NCBI GenBank assembly: GCA_018436095.1
Contig: JAHDMJ010000018.1
Coordinates: forward strand, 1 to 64,000
Source of the DNA: Clostridia bacterium
GTDB lineage: Bacteria > Bacillota > Peptococcia > DRI-13 > UBA5745
Length of the DNA stretch: 64,000 nt
Direction: 5' to 3'
In this document: positions 29,432 through 37,780 of the stretch, piece by piece
How the letters are laid out: every line of letters starts with the position of its first letter
How positions within the stretch are numbered: the stretch's first letter is position 1
Program-made: the position numbers and the translations under genes
The notes under the pieces: model-generated
Told to the model about the DNA's origin: nothing
Database searches by the model: none
Seen by the model: the letters and a program-made list of their open reading frames with translations, nothing else

Positions 29432-29576
29432 ATATGATAACTCCAGAGATGTCAAAGGCTTGACTTTGGATCTTCCGATTGAGGATGTTGGCCTGGCCAG
29501 GGTCATATTGCTTGCCATAAAAGACGCGCTTACAGCAGGTCTGGATTAAACGGTGCCAAATGCGATAGAAGAAGAT

Positions 29577-29620
29577 AAAAAGACAGACGGTGCATTTATT
29601 TATCACCGTCTGTCTTTTTG
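29577..29620. terminator. bidirectional terminator
   Basis: AAAAAGACAGACGGTG pairs with CACCGTCTGTCTTTTT around a 10-nt A/T loop. A 16-bp stem with T-runs on both strands gives a strong terminator after the AraC-type gene. Confidence 0.92.
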
Positions 29621-29745
29621 ATGTGCCGGCTTGCGAATCCTATAGTTATTCGGTTTTCCCCGCACCGTTTTCTTCCGCCTTGTAGCCGAACATTCGGTTC
29701 TTTGGGATAATTCTACAACCCATAGAAAAATAAATCAAAACACTA

Positions 29746-29795
29746 TTGACACATATACCTACACAATGTAGAATATTATTGTCTACAAGATGTAG
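29746..29795 (+). promoter_or_regulatory. promoter with two BlaI/MecI-type operators
   Basis: TTGACA (29746-29751), 17 bp, TAGAAT (29769-29774) forms a strong promoter. Two dyads, CTACACAATGTAG (29759-29771) and CTACAAGATGTAG (29783-29795), carry the TACA/TGTA half-sites of BlaI/MecI operators. The first overlaps the -10 and the second the transcription start, 24 bp centre to centre. The adjacent repressor very probably binds here and autoregulates. Confidence 0.85.
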
Positions 29796-29817
29796 TATAA
29801 TGAATGGGGTGGCTTTT

Positions 29818-30204
29818 ATGGGTAAACTTCAAAAGATGTCGGAGGCTGAACGAGAAGTCATGCAGTTTGTATGGGCGGCTGGCCGCTCGGTTTCCTCTGC
29901 AAAATTACTGGACGACTTAAAAACGATTAACAGGGAGTGGAAGCCAAACACGGTTTTAACATTTCTCGCCCGATTGATCGAAAAAGGTATTTTAACCTCT
30001 GTCCGGCATGGGCGGTCAAACGAGTACATACCACTGATTACCGAGAGCGAATATAAACAGTTTGAAACACGAACTTTTCTTAACTCTGTACATGACGGTT
30101 CTGTAAAGAGTTTTATCACAGCTTTATACGAAGGCAACGACTTGACCGCCGAGGAAATAGCCGAACTAAAACAGTGGTTTTCACAAAAGGAGGCAAAAGA
30201 ATGA
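29818..30204 (+). CDS. BlaI/MecI-family transcriptional repressor
   Basis: A 128-residue winged-helix repressor, MGKLQKMSEAEREVMQFVWA at the start and NTVLTFLARLIEKGILTS in the recognition helix/wing, followed by a dimerisation helix (LTAEEIAELKQWF). Family members are inactivated by proteolysis triggered by a BlaR1/MecR1 sensor. The ATG at 29818 follows GGGGTGG; the earlier frame to 29746 would translate the promoter. It overlaps the sensor gene in an ATGA. No beta-lactamase gene is adjacent. Confidence 0.92.
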   Translation: MGKLQKMSEAEREVMQFVWAAGRSVSSAKLLDDLKTINREWKPNTVLTFLARLIEKGILTSVRHGRSNEYIPLITESEYKQFETRTFLNSVHDGSVKSFITALYEGNDLTAEEIAELKQWFSQKEAKE

Positions 30205-31835
30205 ACACAGCGTTTATCACCGTGCTTTTGATGTCGGCAACGGGTATCTTGCTTGTTTTGTGCTTGGCGCTTTTGCGTCCTTTGACAACAAAAACGCTAA
30301 CCGCAACATGGCATTATCGTATGTATATATTAGTGGTATTGTTTCTGCTTGTTCCTGTTGGAATTGTGGGCGGTAATCTTTTTTCAAATATACCAAGCAC
30401 GGCGAATCAGGGGCTTCCAAATGTGCCTGCCATCCTTAATGATATGATAACCGAGCAAGAAACGGATATATTACCACCACAAACCTGGCTGGAGTTACCG
30501 CAGACAGACCCTGCTGCCGTAACGCCCGACGGGCCTGTAACGGCTGTCTTTATACTAAAAACAGTTTTATCATTTTTGCCGCTTATATGGCTTGTTGGGG
30601 TTTTCCTGTTCATTATTTTGTATGGTATTCAGTTTGTCCGGTTTAGTCGGAAAATCATGGGGACAAGTTTGCAAATTGATGATACGGGAACACTTCTGGC
30701 ACTAAAAAACTCGATGACTGAAATGGATATAAAGGGGGATCTCCGGCTATTATCAAACAATATCATTAAAACGCCCATGCTTGCCGGCCTGTTCAAAACA
30801 TTTTTAATACTGCCCGAAGTGGAAATGAGTGAAAGGGAGTTTAAGGTTATTCTCAAACATGAGCTTACTCATTTCAAGCGGCGTGATTTATGGGTGAAAT
30901 CTCTGACGCTTTTGGCAAACGCAATCCATTGGTTTAATCCGGCCGCCTACCGGCTGACGAAAAACATTGACACTTTCTGCGAGCTTTCATGTGACGAGCA
31001 GGTGGTATCTGATATGAACATGGAAGAGCGGCAATTTTATGGCGAAACGATCCTCAATGTCCTGTCCAGGGTTGTAAATCAACATTCGGGTATGTACGCT
31101 ACACTTGCGGAATCAAAAAAAGGAATTGAAAGAAGGCTGACACATATGATGAACGTAAAAAATACCTCAAAACGAATTGTTATTATTTCATTTGCTATCA
31201 CTGCTGCATTATGCTTTACAGGCTTTGCGATGGCATCAGCCATGAATGTAACAGGAGAGGATGCCGATTTGAATGATAAACCCGGCGAATATTCTATAAA
31301 CGGCATTAACGAACCTAACCGGGAGGATACTATCCGGGATTCGGATGTCATGCAGGAATCAACCGCCAACCCCCAGGACGAAGAACCGTCTGTTTCGGGA
31401 TCAAATACGCCAAAGGATAGCAATACCGGCGGGAAATATCTCTGGCCTTTAACGGGTTATAATGTTATTAGCGCTACATATGGTACTCGTATGCACCCGG
31501 TTGAAAAGACGACGGTATTCCATGATGGTATTGACATACCCGCGCCAAGTGAAACTCCCATATTAGCGGCTAACACGGGCACTATTATTGAAATGGATAA
31601 AAATGAAACGGACGGGTATTATGTCATTTTAGATCACGGCAACGGTCAAAAAACTTTCTATTCCCATTTGTCAGGATATGCAGAAAGCCTTGCGAATGAT
31701 GATACGGTACAACAAGGTGATATAATTGGCTATGTCGGTGCAACCGGCGATGCAACAGGTAATCATCTACACTTTGGCTTGATTATTGACGGTGAGTACA
31801 TTGATCCAATGAGCGTTTTTACGCAAGAGAATTAA
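30201..31835 (+). CDS. M56 (BlaR1/MecR1-type) sensor fused to M23 peptidase
   Basis: A 544-residue membrane protein. The N-terminal half has transmembrane helices at about 3-25, 40-60 and 120-145, then a cytoplasmic zinc-metalloprotease with HELTH at about 220-224 and a last helix near 325-350. Outside the membrane, a low-complexity linker leads to an M23 lysostaphin-type domain from about 410 (SATYGTRMHP, HDGIDI, HLHFGL with the zinc-binding His/Asp). BlaR1 normally has a penicillin-binding domain here, so the sensor may bind or cut peptidoglycan. GGAGG precedes the ATG. Confidence 0.88.
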   Translation: MNTAFITVLLMSATGILLVLCLALLRPLTTKTLTATWHYRMYILVVLFLLVPVGIVGGNLFSNIPSTANQGLPNVPAILNDMITEQETDILPPQTWLELPQTDPAAVTPDGPVTAVFILKTVLSFLPLIWLVGVFLFIILYGIQFVRFSRKIMGTSLQIDDTGTLLALKNSMTEMDIKGDLRLLSNNIIKTPMLAGLFKTFLILPEVEMSEREFKVILKHELTHFKRRDLWVKSLTLLANAIHWFNPAAYRLTKNIDTFCELSCDEQVVSDMNMEERQFYGETILNVLSRVVNQHSGMYATLAESKKGIERRLTHMMNVKNTSKRIVIISFAITAALCFTGFAMASAMNVTGEDADLNDKPGEYSINGINEPNREDTIRDSDVMQESTANPQDEEPSVSGSNTPKDSNTGGKYLWPLTGYNVISATYGTRMHPVEKTTVFHDGIDIPAPSETPILAANTGTIIEMDKNETDGYYVILDHGNGQKTFYSHLSGYAESLANDDTVQQGDIIGYVGATGDATGNHLHFGLIIDGEYIDPMSVFTQEN

Positions 31836-31907
31836 GTTTTAATCCAGGTATTGCAAAATCAAGCTATGGATTGAAATATCTAGATATCCATTCCAATGAA
31901 AAGCTTC

Positions 31908-32210
31908 TTATGTATCAGAGCCCTGATTATCATAGCGATCCTTAGCATAAAACCAATAAGAAATACATTCACCCTCCCCAATTCTTTTGTAACTGTGGGA
32001 GGTGTTTCTTTCGACAAAAATACTGTCGCCTTCGTTTAGCTCATGCCAAGCGCCGTTCATAAAAAACGCCATAGAGCCTTTAGCGACAATGCCCAGCTCG
32101 TCACGGGTGCTATGACCGGTAGAAACGATTTCGTCGGAGCAATTCTCATTGATGGTGATGCAGATACCGGTGATATTATGGTTTACTCTGCCCTTTTTCC
32201 TGATTGACAA
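31908..32210 (-). CDS. cupin-domain protein with doubtful start
   Basis: A 100-residue cupin_2-type barrel: HSTRDELGIVAKGSMAFF supplies the first metal-site motif and GDSIFVERNTSHSY the second. No ATG or GTG is available upstream; the frame opens at TTG 32210 without a ribosome-binding site, and an in-frame stop lies about 45 bp further upstream. The start region overlaps the -35 box of the nitrogenase-like operon. It is either an inefficiently started gene or one that lost its start. As a ligand-binding cupin it could serve the divergent operon, but this is only context. Confidence 0.6.
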   Translation of the reverse strand: MSIRKKGRVNHNITGICITINENCSDEIVSTGHSTRDELGIVAKGSMAFFMNGAWHELNEGDSIFVERNTSHSYKRIGEGECISYWFYAKDRYDNQGSDT

Positions 32211-32291
32211 GTCAAAATAAGAGTGATAAAATAAGCCAAAGTTAGCTAAAGCTAACTAATATTTATGCCATATGGTTAGCAATAACTAACC
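32204..32291 (+). promoter_or_regulatory. promoter and twin palindromes of the nitrogenase-like operon
   Basis: TTGACA (32204-32209), 17 bp, TAAAAT (32227-32232). Two 18-bp dyads follow: AGTTAG-N6-CTAACT at 32240-32257 and GGTTAG-N6-CTAACC at 32274-32291, 34 bp centre to centre. The first lies at the expected transcription start, the second just before the ribosome-binding site AAGGAG. The shared form GTTAG-N6-CTAAC suggests two sites for one repressor, perhaps a metal or cofactor sensor. No regulator gene is adjacent. Confidence 0.75.
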
Positions 32292-32305
32292 GAAAAGGAG
32301 CCACA

Positions 32306-33061
32306 GTGAAAAAGATTGCAATTTATGGGAAAGGCGGCATCGGCAAATCCACCACCACCTCCAATTTATCGGCGGCCTTGGCGGCCCGGGGGCTAAAGGT
32401 AATGCAGATCGGCTGCGATCCTAAGGCTGACTCCACAAAAAACCTGATGCAGGGCCGGATAATTCCCACGGTGCTGGATCAGATCCGGCAGCGGGATAAC
32501 CAGGTAGAGCTGGATCACATTGCCTTTGAAGGTTTTGGCGGTGTGGTCTGCGTGGAGGCGGGAGGACCTACCCCCGGTATCGGCTGTGCCGGCCGGGGCA
32601 TTATTACGGCATTTCAAAAGCTGGAGGAGTTAAAGGCCTATGAACGTTACCAACCGGATATCGTGTTTTACGATGTGCTGGGGGATGTGGTTTGCGGCGG
32701 TTTTGCCATGCCTATTCGAGGAGGTTATGCCGACAATGTATTTATCGTTACCTCCGGGGAGATGATGGCTCTTTATGCCGCCACCAATATTGCCCATGCC
32801 ATTGAGAATTTCGGCAAGCGGGGCTATGCCAAATATTCCGGCCTTATTCAAAATTCGAGAAATGTGGAAAATGAGGACGCCCTGGTTCAGCAGGTGGCCC
32901 GGGAAAGCGGCACCCAAGTGATCAAGATTATCCCCCGCCATAAGCTGGTGCAGCAGGCGGAAAACCAGGGCATGACGGTGGTGGAGGCTTTTCCCGGCAG
33001 TGAAATGGCCCGGGAATACAACTGCCTTGCCGATAAAGTGATGAAGGAGGTGGGGCTGTGA
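32306..33061 (+). CDS. nitrogenase iron-protein-like (NifH-like) ATPase
   Basis: A 251-residue homologue of NifH, BchL and CfbC, a homodimeric ATP-dependent electron donor with one shared 4Fe-4S cluster. The P-loop GKGGIGKST is at 8-16. Both cluster cysteines are present: Cys94 in GIGCAGRG and Cys130 in [22 protein letters not shown] follows the switch region. Length is slightly below NifH. AAGGAG precedes the ATG and the gene overlaps the next by 4 bp. The partners are not NifD/NifK and nifB/E/N are absent, so nitrogen fixation is unlikely. Confidence 0.93.
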   Translation: MKKIAIYGKGGIGKSTTTSNLSAALAARGLKVMQIGCDPKADSTKNLMQGRIIPTVLDQIRQRDNQVELDHIAFEGFGGVVCVEAGGPTPGIGCAGRGIITAFQKLEELKAYERYQPDIVFYDVLGDVVCGGFAMPIRGGYADNVFIVTSGEMMALYAATNIAHAIENFGKRGYAKYSGLIQNSRNVENEDALVQQVARESGTQVIKIIPRHKLVQQAENQGMTVVEAFPGSEMAREYNCLADKVMKEVGL

Positions 33062-34314
33062 GCTGCTGCTTTGAAAATACCCTGCACTATTCTTCGCCGG
33101 CCCACGGTGATTGGGGCGTGGTGCGAATCGGTATGCTGGCGCCGGAAAGCGTGCAGCTTTTCGTTTGCCCTTTCGCTTGCGGCAGGCACGGCGCCATTGG
33201 GGCCATGCGCCAGGGTTTTAAAAACCGGCTTTTCTACCTGTATATCAGTCAAAGCGATATTATCAACGGCTATGATGATCTGATTCCGGAGGCGGTGGAA
33301 GAGGTTTTTGCCGCCCTGCCGAAAATGCCCCGGGTGTTTTTTATCTTTGTCAGCTGCCTGGACGATTTGATCGGCACCGATCATGAAGCCTTGCTTGCAG
33401 TGCTGGGAGCAGAGCACCCCGATGTGGCTTTTCGCGTCTGCCACATGAATCCTATTTCTCTGGGCTCCCTTACGCCGCCGCCTATTTCCATTCAAAACAA
33501 TCTTTACAGCCTGCTGGAACCCGCCGAAAACCGGGACCAAGGCGTCAATAGCCTCGGCAATCTGGTGGCCCTTTCACCGGACAGCGAGCTTCATGATTTT
33601 CTGGAGGCCGCAGGCTGCGATGGGCTCCGCCACATTTCCCAATACGAAACCTATGATGCTTATCAGGAGATGGCCCGCAGCCGGGCCAACCTGGTGCTGG
33701 CTCCCGCCGGCAGGTATGCCGCTCAGCAAATGCAGGAAAAACACGGCTTGTCCTTTCTTTTTCTGCCGGTGAGCTACCGGCTGGAGGAAATTGAGGAAAG
33801 CTACCGGCGGCTGCAGGAGTTTCTTTTGCCGGGACAGCCCCTTGCCTTTGATTTCTCAAGGCAAAAGGCGGCAGCTTTGCAGCAAGTGGAGCGGGCCCGG
33901 ACCTTGGTAGGCTCAACGCCCGTCATTGTGGACGGCTCCGCTGTTGTCCGGCCCTTTGGCCTGGCCCGGGCCTTGCTGGAATACGGCTTCTCGGTTTGCC
34001 GCATTGAAGCTCAGGAATGCAGCGCTATCGACCGCAGCGACATGGAGTGGCTGAGGGCGAAGCATCCGGAGATAGAAATTTTTCAGCCCCAGCATCATAA
34101 GGCGGTGCTTTTTCAGCGGCGGCTGCCGGGCAGCATTGCCATCGGGGTGGACGGCGCTTATCTGGCGGGCTCCCGCTATGTGGTAGATTTGTTCAACGAT
34201 CAGGGAATGTTCGGCTATTATGCTGTGAAAAAGCTTATGGAGCTGATTGAGGAAGCGGCCAAAGCCCCAGTGGATCTGGAAGGGCTGATCAACGAATACG
34301 GATTGGTGGTGTGA
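33058..34314 (+). CDS. nitrogenase component 1-like subunit (NifD/BchN-like), first
   Basis: A 418-residue protein of the nitrogenase component 1 superfamily, starting with GTG in a GTGA overlap with the NifH-like gene. Possible cluster ligands are Cys37 and Cys41 ([10 protein letters not shown]), Cys100 ([10 protein letters not shown]) and Cys128. Rossmann-like segments and the closing pattern [33 protein letters not shown] match the superfamily's third domain. The His and Cys ligands of FeMo-cofactor are not evident. It probably pairs with the next product to form an alpha/beta reductase fed by the NifH-like protein. Confidence 0.87.
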   Translation: MSCCFENTLHYSSPAHGDWGVVRIGMLAPESVQLFVCPFACGRHGAIGAMRQGFKNRLFYLYISQSDIINGYDDLIPEAVEEVFAALPKMPRVFFIFVSCLDDLIGTDHEALLAVLGAEHPDVAFRVCHMNPISLGSLTPPPISIQNNLYSLLEPAENRDQGVNSLGNLVALSPDSELHDFLEAAGCDGLRHISQYETYDAYQEMARSRANLVLAPAGRYAAQQMQEKHGLSFLFLPVSYRLEEIEESYRRLQEFLLPGQPLAFDFSRQKAAALQQVERARTLVGSTPVIVDGSAVVRPFGLARALLEYGFSVCRIEAQECSAIDRSDMEWLRAKHPEIEIFQPQHHKAVLFQRRLPGSIAIGVDGAYLAGSRYVVDLFNDQGMFGYYAVKKLMELIEEAAKAPVDLEGLINEYGLVV

Positions 34315-35558
34315 CTATGGCGGTTTTATCCCTTTTTTTGCCGCCTTTTTCTCCGGATTATTCCGGTGTCTCTGCGGTATTGTTCGATTTAAAAACGGTG
34401 ACGGCTATGCACGACGCCTCCGGCTGCACCGGCAATTATACCGGCTACGACGAGCCCCGCTGGTATGGCTCAAAATCTCCGGTTTACTGCTCCGGCCTCC
34501 GGGAGATTGATGCGGTTTTGGGGGACGATGAGAAGCTGATTCAGAAGATGATCGACGCCGCCCGGGATATTCAGCCGGATTTGATGGCCCTGGTGGGCAG
34601 CCCGGTGCCTATGGTTATCGGCAGCGATCTGGCCGGGGTGGCGGCGGAGCTGGAGGCCCGCACCGGCATACCTAGCTTTGGCTTTGACACCACGGGTACG
34701 ACTTATTATGACAAAGGGGCGGCCGCCACCATCCTTGCGCTTTTGGAACGGTTTACGGAGCCTTTGGCCACAATGCCGGGCAGTGTAAATATCCTGGGGG
34801 CGACGCCCATGGATTTTGGCAAAGGAGAAAATCTCCGGGACCTCAAAAAGCTGCTGCAAGACCGGGGCCTTTTCCTGACGGCTTGCCTGGCTATGGATTA
34901 TAATCTGGCAGCTTTACGGCAGTCTGCCGCCGCCGAAGTTAATTTGGCGGTATCCCGTACCGGCCTTTTGGTGGCTGCCGAGATGGAAAAGCGTTACGGC
35001 ATTCCTTACCTTTGCGGGCTGCCCTACGGGGAAAAGGCCTCGGAAGAATACTTCGCTGCCTTAGAGGAGGTTCGTCAAAGCCGGCAATCCCGGATATTCA
35101 ATGCTTCTTCCAGGGATTTCTGTGACTGTTGTAAGCTTAGCGCCGCCGGCGGCGCCTGTGGCGTCGGCAGAGCCAATGATTCTCGCACTGCGCCGGAAAT
35201 CCTCATTGTAGGGGAGCAGGTTCAAGCTAATGCCATTCGCCTGGCTTTACAACGGGATTATGGGGAAAGCTCTGTGGCCGTGGGTTGCCTTTTTGGCCTG
35301 GAGCCCGGTCTGGCCCTGCCTCAGGATAAGGATTTAAAAAGCGAGCAGTTGATTGGTCAAGAGCTTAACCGGGACAATTACCGCTTGATTATAGCCGATC
35401 CTTTTTTAAAAGTATTATTGCAGAATAATCAAAAAGAATTTTGGCCCAATGCCCAATATGCGGTTTCCAGCAAGCTGGCTGCGGATCAAATAGCCCGCCT
35501 CACCGGTTCGCATTTTAACCGCTGGGTAAACCTCCGGATAGAGAAAACCAAGGTCTGA
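34311..35558 (+). CDS. nitrogenase component 1-like subunit (NifK/BchB-like), second
   Basis: A 415-residue component-1-like protein overlapping the first subunit gene in a GTGA; an ATG at 34317 is an alternative start. Cys39 (DASGCTGNYTGY) and Cys60 (SPVYCSGLREIDAVLGDDEKL-like: VYCSGLREID) match the first two cluster cysteines of the family. The third position reads LVGSPVPMVIGSDL, with no Cys. An unusual cysteine-rich stretch, CDCCKLSAAGGACG (271-284), lies further on. Cluster ligation may therefore be asymmetric, as in dark protochlorophyllide reductase, where an Asp replaces one Cys. Confidence 0.86.
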   Translation: MTMAVLSLFLPPFSPDYSGVSAVLFDLKTVTAMHDASGCTGNYTGYDEPRWYGSKSPVYCSGLREIDAVLGDDEKLIQKMIDAARDIQPDLMALVGSPVPMVIGSDLAGVAAELEARTGIPSFGFDTTGTTYYDKGAAATILALLERFTEPLATMPGSVNILGATPMDFGKGENLRDLKKLLQDRGLFLTACLAMDYNLAALRQSAAAEVNLAVSRTGLLVAAEMEKRYGIPYLCGLPYGEKASEEYFAALEEVRQSRQSRIFNASSRDFCDCCKLSAAGGACGVGRANDSRTAPEILIVGEQVQANAIRLALQRDYGESSVAVGCLFGLEPGLALPQDKDLKSEQLIGQELNRDNYRLIIADPFLKVLLQNNQKEFWPNAQYAVSSKLAADQIARLTGSHFNRWVNLRIEKTKV

Positions 35559-35587
35559 ATTTAAATCAACAGAAAGAAGGATGTTAA

Positions 35588-36769
35588 ATGAATCGTATTA
35601 AACGCATTACCGGTAGCCTTCTTGTACTTTGCCTTATCCTTGTCTCTTTTGCCGGCTGCGGCGCCAGCGCAGAAGCTCCGACGCCCCCGCCTACGGAAGC
35701 CACAGAGCCGGTCACCGAGGCCGCTGCCGGTGCCGGGGGCCAAGATGGCCAAGGCGCCACCCGCACCGTAGTGGATCATACCGGAAAAGAAATCACTATT
35801 CCCGCAGAAATCAACAAGATCGTTATTTCCTCTTTGCTGCCCTTGCCTTCCGTCTACAGCTTGTTTGAGGGCTCCACCGACAAGCTGGTGGGTATCCATC
35901 CTTCTTCCATGGCGGCGGCCAAGAATTCCATTCTGCCGAAAGTGGTGCCGGATATTGTCAACGTCACCACCGACTTCATGAAGGGCGACGAGATGAATAT
36001 CGAAGAGCTGCTCAAGCTCAAGCCCGACGTGGTTTTTTATAGCGCCAACAACACCGCCGAGTATGACAAGCTGACGGCGGCAGGTATTCCGGCTGTTGGT
36101 TTTTCCACCTCCAATTGGAACTTTAACTGCGTGGAAACCTTTGAAAATTGGGTTAAGCTCTTAGGCGAGGTTCTCCAGCAGCAAGACAAGGCCGCCGGTA
36201 TTGCGGAATACGGCCATCAGATCTACGATGAGGTTCAGGCTGTTTTTGAGCAGGCCGGCCAGATTGAAAAGCCCCGGGTTTTGATCCTCTTCAATTACGC
36301 CGGCGGCGTAATCAAGACTTCCGGCAGCAACTTTTTCGGCCAGTACTGGATTGAATCCACCGGCGGTATCAATGTGGCGGCGGATCTCAAAGGAACCCCG
36401 GAAATCAACATGGAACAGATATATGAATGGGATCCCGATATTATTTACATCACCAATTTCAGCCCCTATCTGCCGGAAGACCTCTACAATAATGCCATTG
36501 ACGGCGACGATTGGAGCAATGTGAAGGCAGTGCGGGAAGGCAAGGTCTATAAATTCCCCTTGGGCATGTACCGCTGGTTCCCCCCTGCATCCGACACTCC
36601 CCTGGTCCTCAAATGGCTGGCTCAGAAAAACCAGCCGGAGCTCTTTGCCGATATCGATATGGAAGCCGAAGTTAAAGCCTACTACCAGCGTTTCTATAAC
36701 GTTACCTTGAGCGATGAGGACATTCACCAGATTTTCAATCCTGCCCGTGAGGCTGCAGGCGTAAAGTAA
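35588..36769 (+). CDS. ABC importer substrate-binding lipoprotein (FepB/BtuF type)
   Basis: A 393-residue exported lipoprotein. The signal peptide is followed by the lipobox FAGC with Cys24, then an acidic/proline linker (to about 55) and a type III periplasmic-binding fold: DHTGKEITIPAEINKIVI at the start and EELLKLKPDVVFYS near 140. The family binds ferric siderophores, heme, cobalamin or molybdate. The ATG has AAGAAGG upstream and lies 29 bp after the second component-1 gene, so it is surely in the same operon. No outer-membrane receptor gene is in the window. Confidence 0.9.
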   Translation: MNRIKRITGSLLVLCLILVSFAGCGASAEAPTPPPTEATEPVTEAAAGAGGQDGQGATRTVVDHTGKEITIPAEINKIVISSLLPLPSVYSLFEGSTDKLVGIHPSSMAAAKNSILPKVVPDIVNVTTDFMKGDEMNIEELLKLKPDVVFYSANNTAEYDKLTAAGIPAVGFSTSNWNFNCVETFENWVKLLGEVLQQQDKAAGIAEYGHQIYDEVQAVFEQAGQIEKPRVLILFNYAGGVIKTSGSNFFGQYWIESTGGINVAADLKGTPEINMEQIYEWDPDIIYITNFSPYLPEDLYNNAIDGDDWSNVKAVREGKVYKFPLGMYRWFPPASDTPLVLKWLAQKNQPELFADIDMEAEVKAYYQRFYNVTLSDEDIHQIFNPAREAAGVK

Positions 36770-36772
36770 ACC

Positions 36773-37780
36773 ATGAAACGTTCTCTTGCCATACCCCTGA
36801 CCATTTTGATTATCCTGGCGCCTTTTGTAACGGCTCTCCTTTGCCTGGGCATCGGCCGCTACCATCTTAGCCCGGCGGAGACTCTGCAGGTGCTGTTTTC
36901 CCCCTTTACCGGCTATATGGCGGAGCCTACAGCCATTTCGGTAATCTTTAACGTCCGGCTGCCCCGGATCTTGCTGGCCCTTTTTGTGGGGGCGGGCTTG
37001 TCGGTGGCCGGCGCTTCCTTCCAATCTCTTTTCGGCAATCCTCTGGCTACCCCCGATACCTTGGGGGTGGCCACCGGCGCCTCCTTTGGCGCCGTAATGG
37101 CTTTGCTTCATACCCACAATATGCTGCTGGTTCAGGCCGCTGCTTTGGCTATGGGTCTGCTGGCTCTGCTGTTTACCTGCAGCATCAGCCGCTTGCGGGG
37201 CAAGACCAGCATCATTATGGTGGTGCTGTCCGGCATAGTGGTTTCCTCCCTGTTTCAAGCCATGGTTTCCCTGGTGAAATATGTGGCGGATCAGGAGGAG
37301 CAGTTGCCCACCATTACCTATTGGCTGATGGGCAGCATGTCCCGGTCCAGCATGAGCAACATTATTCTCGGCTTGCCGATTATCCTTATCGGCATTATTA
37401 TATTGATTTTGATGCGCTGGCGGCTTAACATCCTTTCGCTGCAGGAAGACGAGGCTCAGTCCCTGGGCATCAATGTAAAACGGCTGCGGCTGGCGGTAAT
37501 GGTGGCTTCCACGATGATCACCGCTTCTTGTGTTTCCATGTGCGGCCAGGTGGGCTGGGTAGGTCTGTTGATCCCCCATGCCGCCCGGATGCTCTACGGC
37601 AGCGACAACCGGCGGATCATTCCCGTAAGCGTCGGTCTTGGTTCCTCCTTTATGGTAGTTATCGATACTGCCGCCCGGGCCGCCACCGCCGCCGAGATTC
37701 CCGTTTCCATACTGACGGCCTTAATCGGCGCTCCCTTTTTCATTTTGCTGCTGCGTAAAACAGGAGGTGCAAAGCTATGA
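36773..37780 (+). CDS. FecCD-family ABC permease
   Basis: A 335-residue integral membrane protein with about ten helices. Family signatures are RLPRILLALFVGAGLSVAG (residues 63-81), FGNPLATPDTLGVATGASFGA and the coupling region LIPHAARMLYGSDNRRIIP. It starts three bases after the binding-protein stop with a weak ribosome-binding site, suggesting translational coupling, and overlaps the ATPase gene by 4 bp. It forms the homodimeric channel for a siderophore-, heme- or cobalamin-like ligand. Confidence 0.93.
   Translation: MKRSLAIPLTILIILAPFVTALLCLGIGRYHLSPAETLQVLFSPFTGYMAEPTAISVIFNVRLPRILLALFVGAGLSVAGASFQSLFGNPLATPDTLGVATGASFGAVMALLHTHNMLLVQAAALAMGLLALLFTCSISRLRGKTSIIMVVLSGIVVSSLFQAMVSLVKYVADQEEQLPTITYWLMGSMSRSSMSNIILGLPIILIGIIILILMRWRLNILSLQEDEAQSLGINVKRLRLAVMVASTMITASCVSMCGQVGWVGLLIPHAARMLYGSDNRRIIPVSVGLGSSFMVVIDTAARAATAAEIPVSILTALIGAPFFILLLRKTGGAKL

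Noticed and set aside
29746-29817. N-terminal extension of the BlaI-type repressor from TTG 29746
   Set aside because: This stretch is the -35, -10 and operator DNA; the ATG at 29818 has its own ribosome-binding site and matches family length.
32306-35558. Nitrogen fixation (nifHDK)
   Set aside because: The component-1-like proteins are shorter, lack recognisable FeMo-cofactor ligands and full P-cluster cysteines, and no nifB, nifE or nifN is present.
36161-37579. 472-codon minus-strand frame antisense to the importer genes
   Set aside because: It is a shadow of the binding-protein and permease genes with Gln/His-rich composition and no ribosome-binding site.
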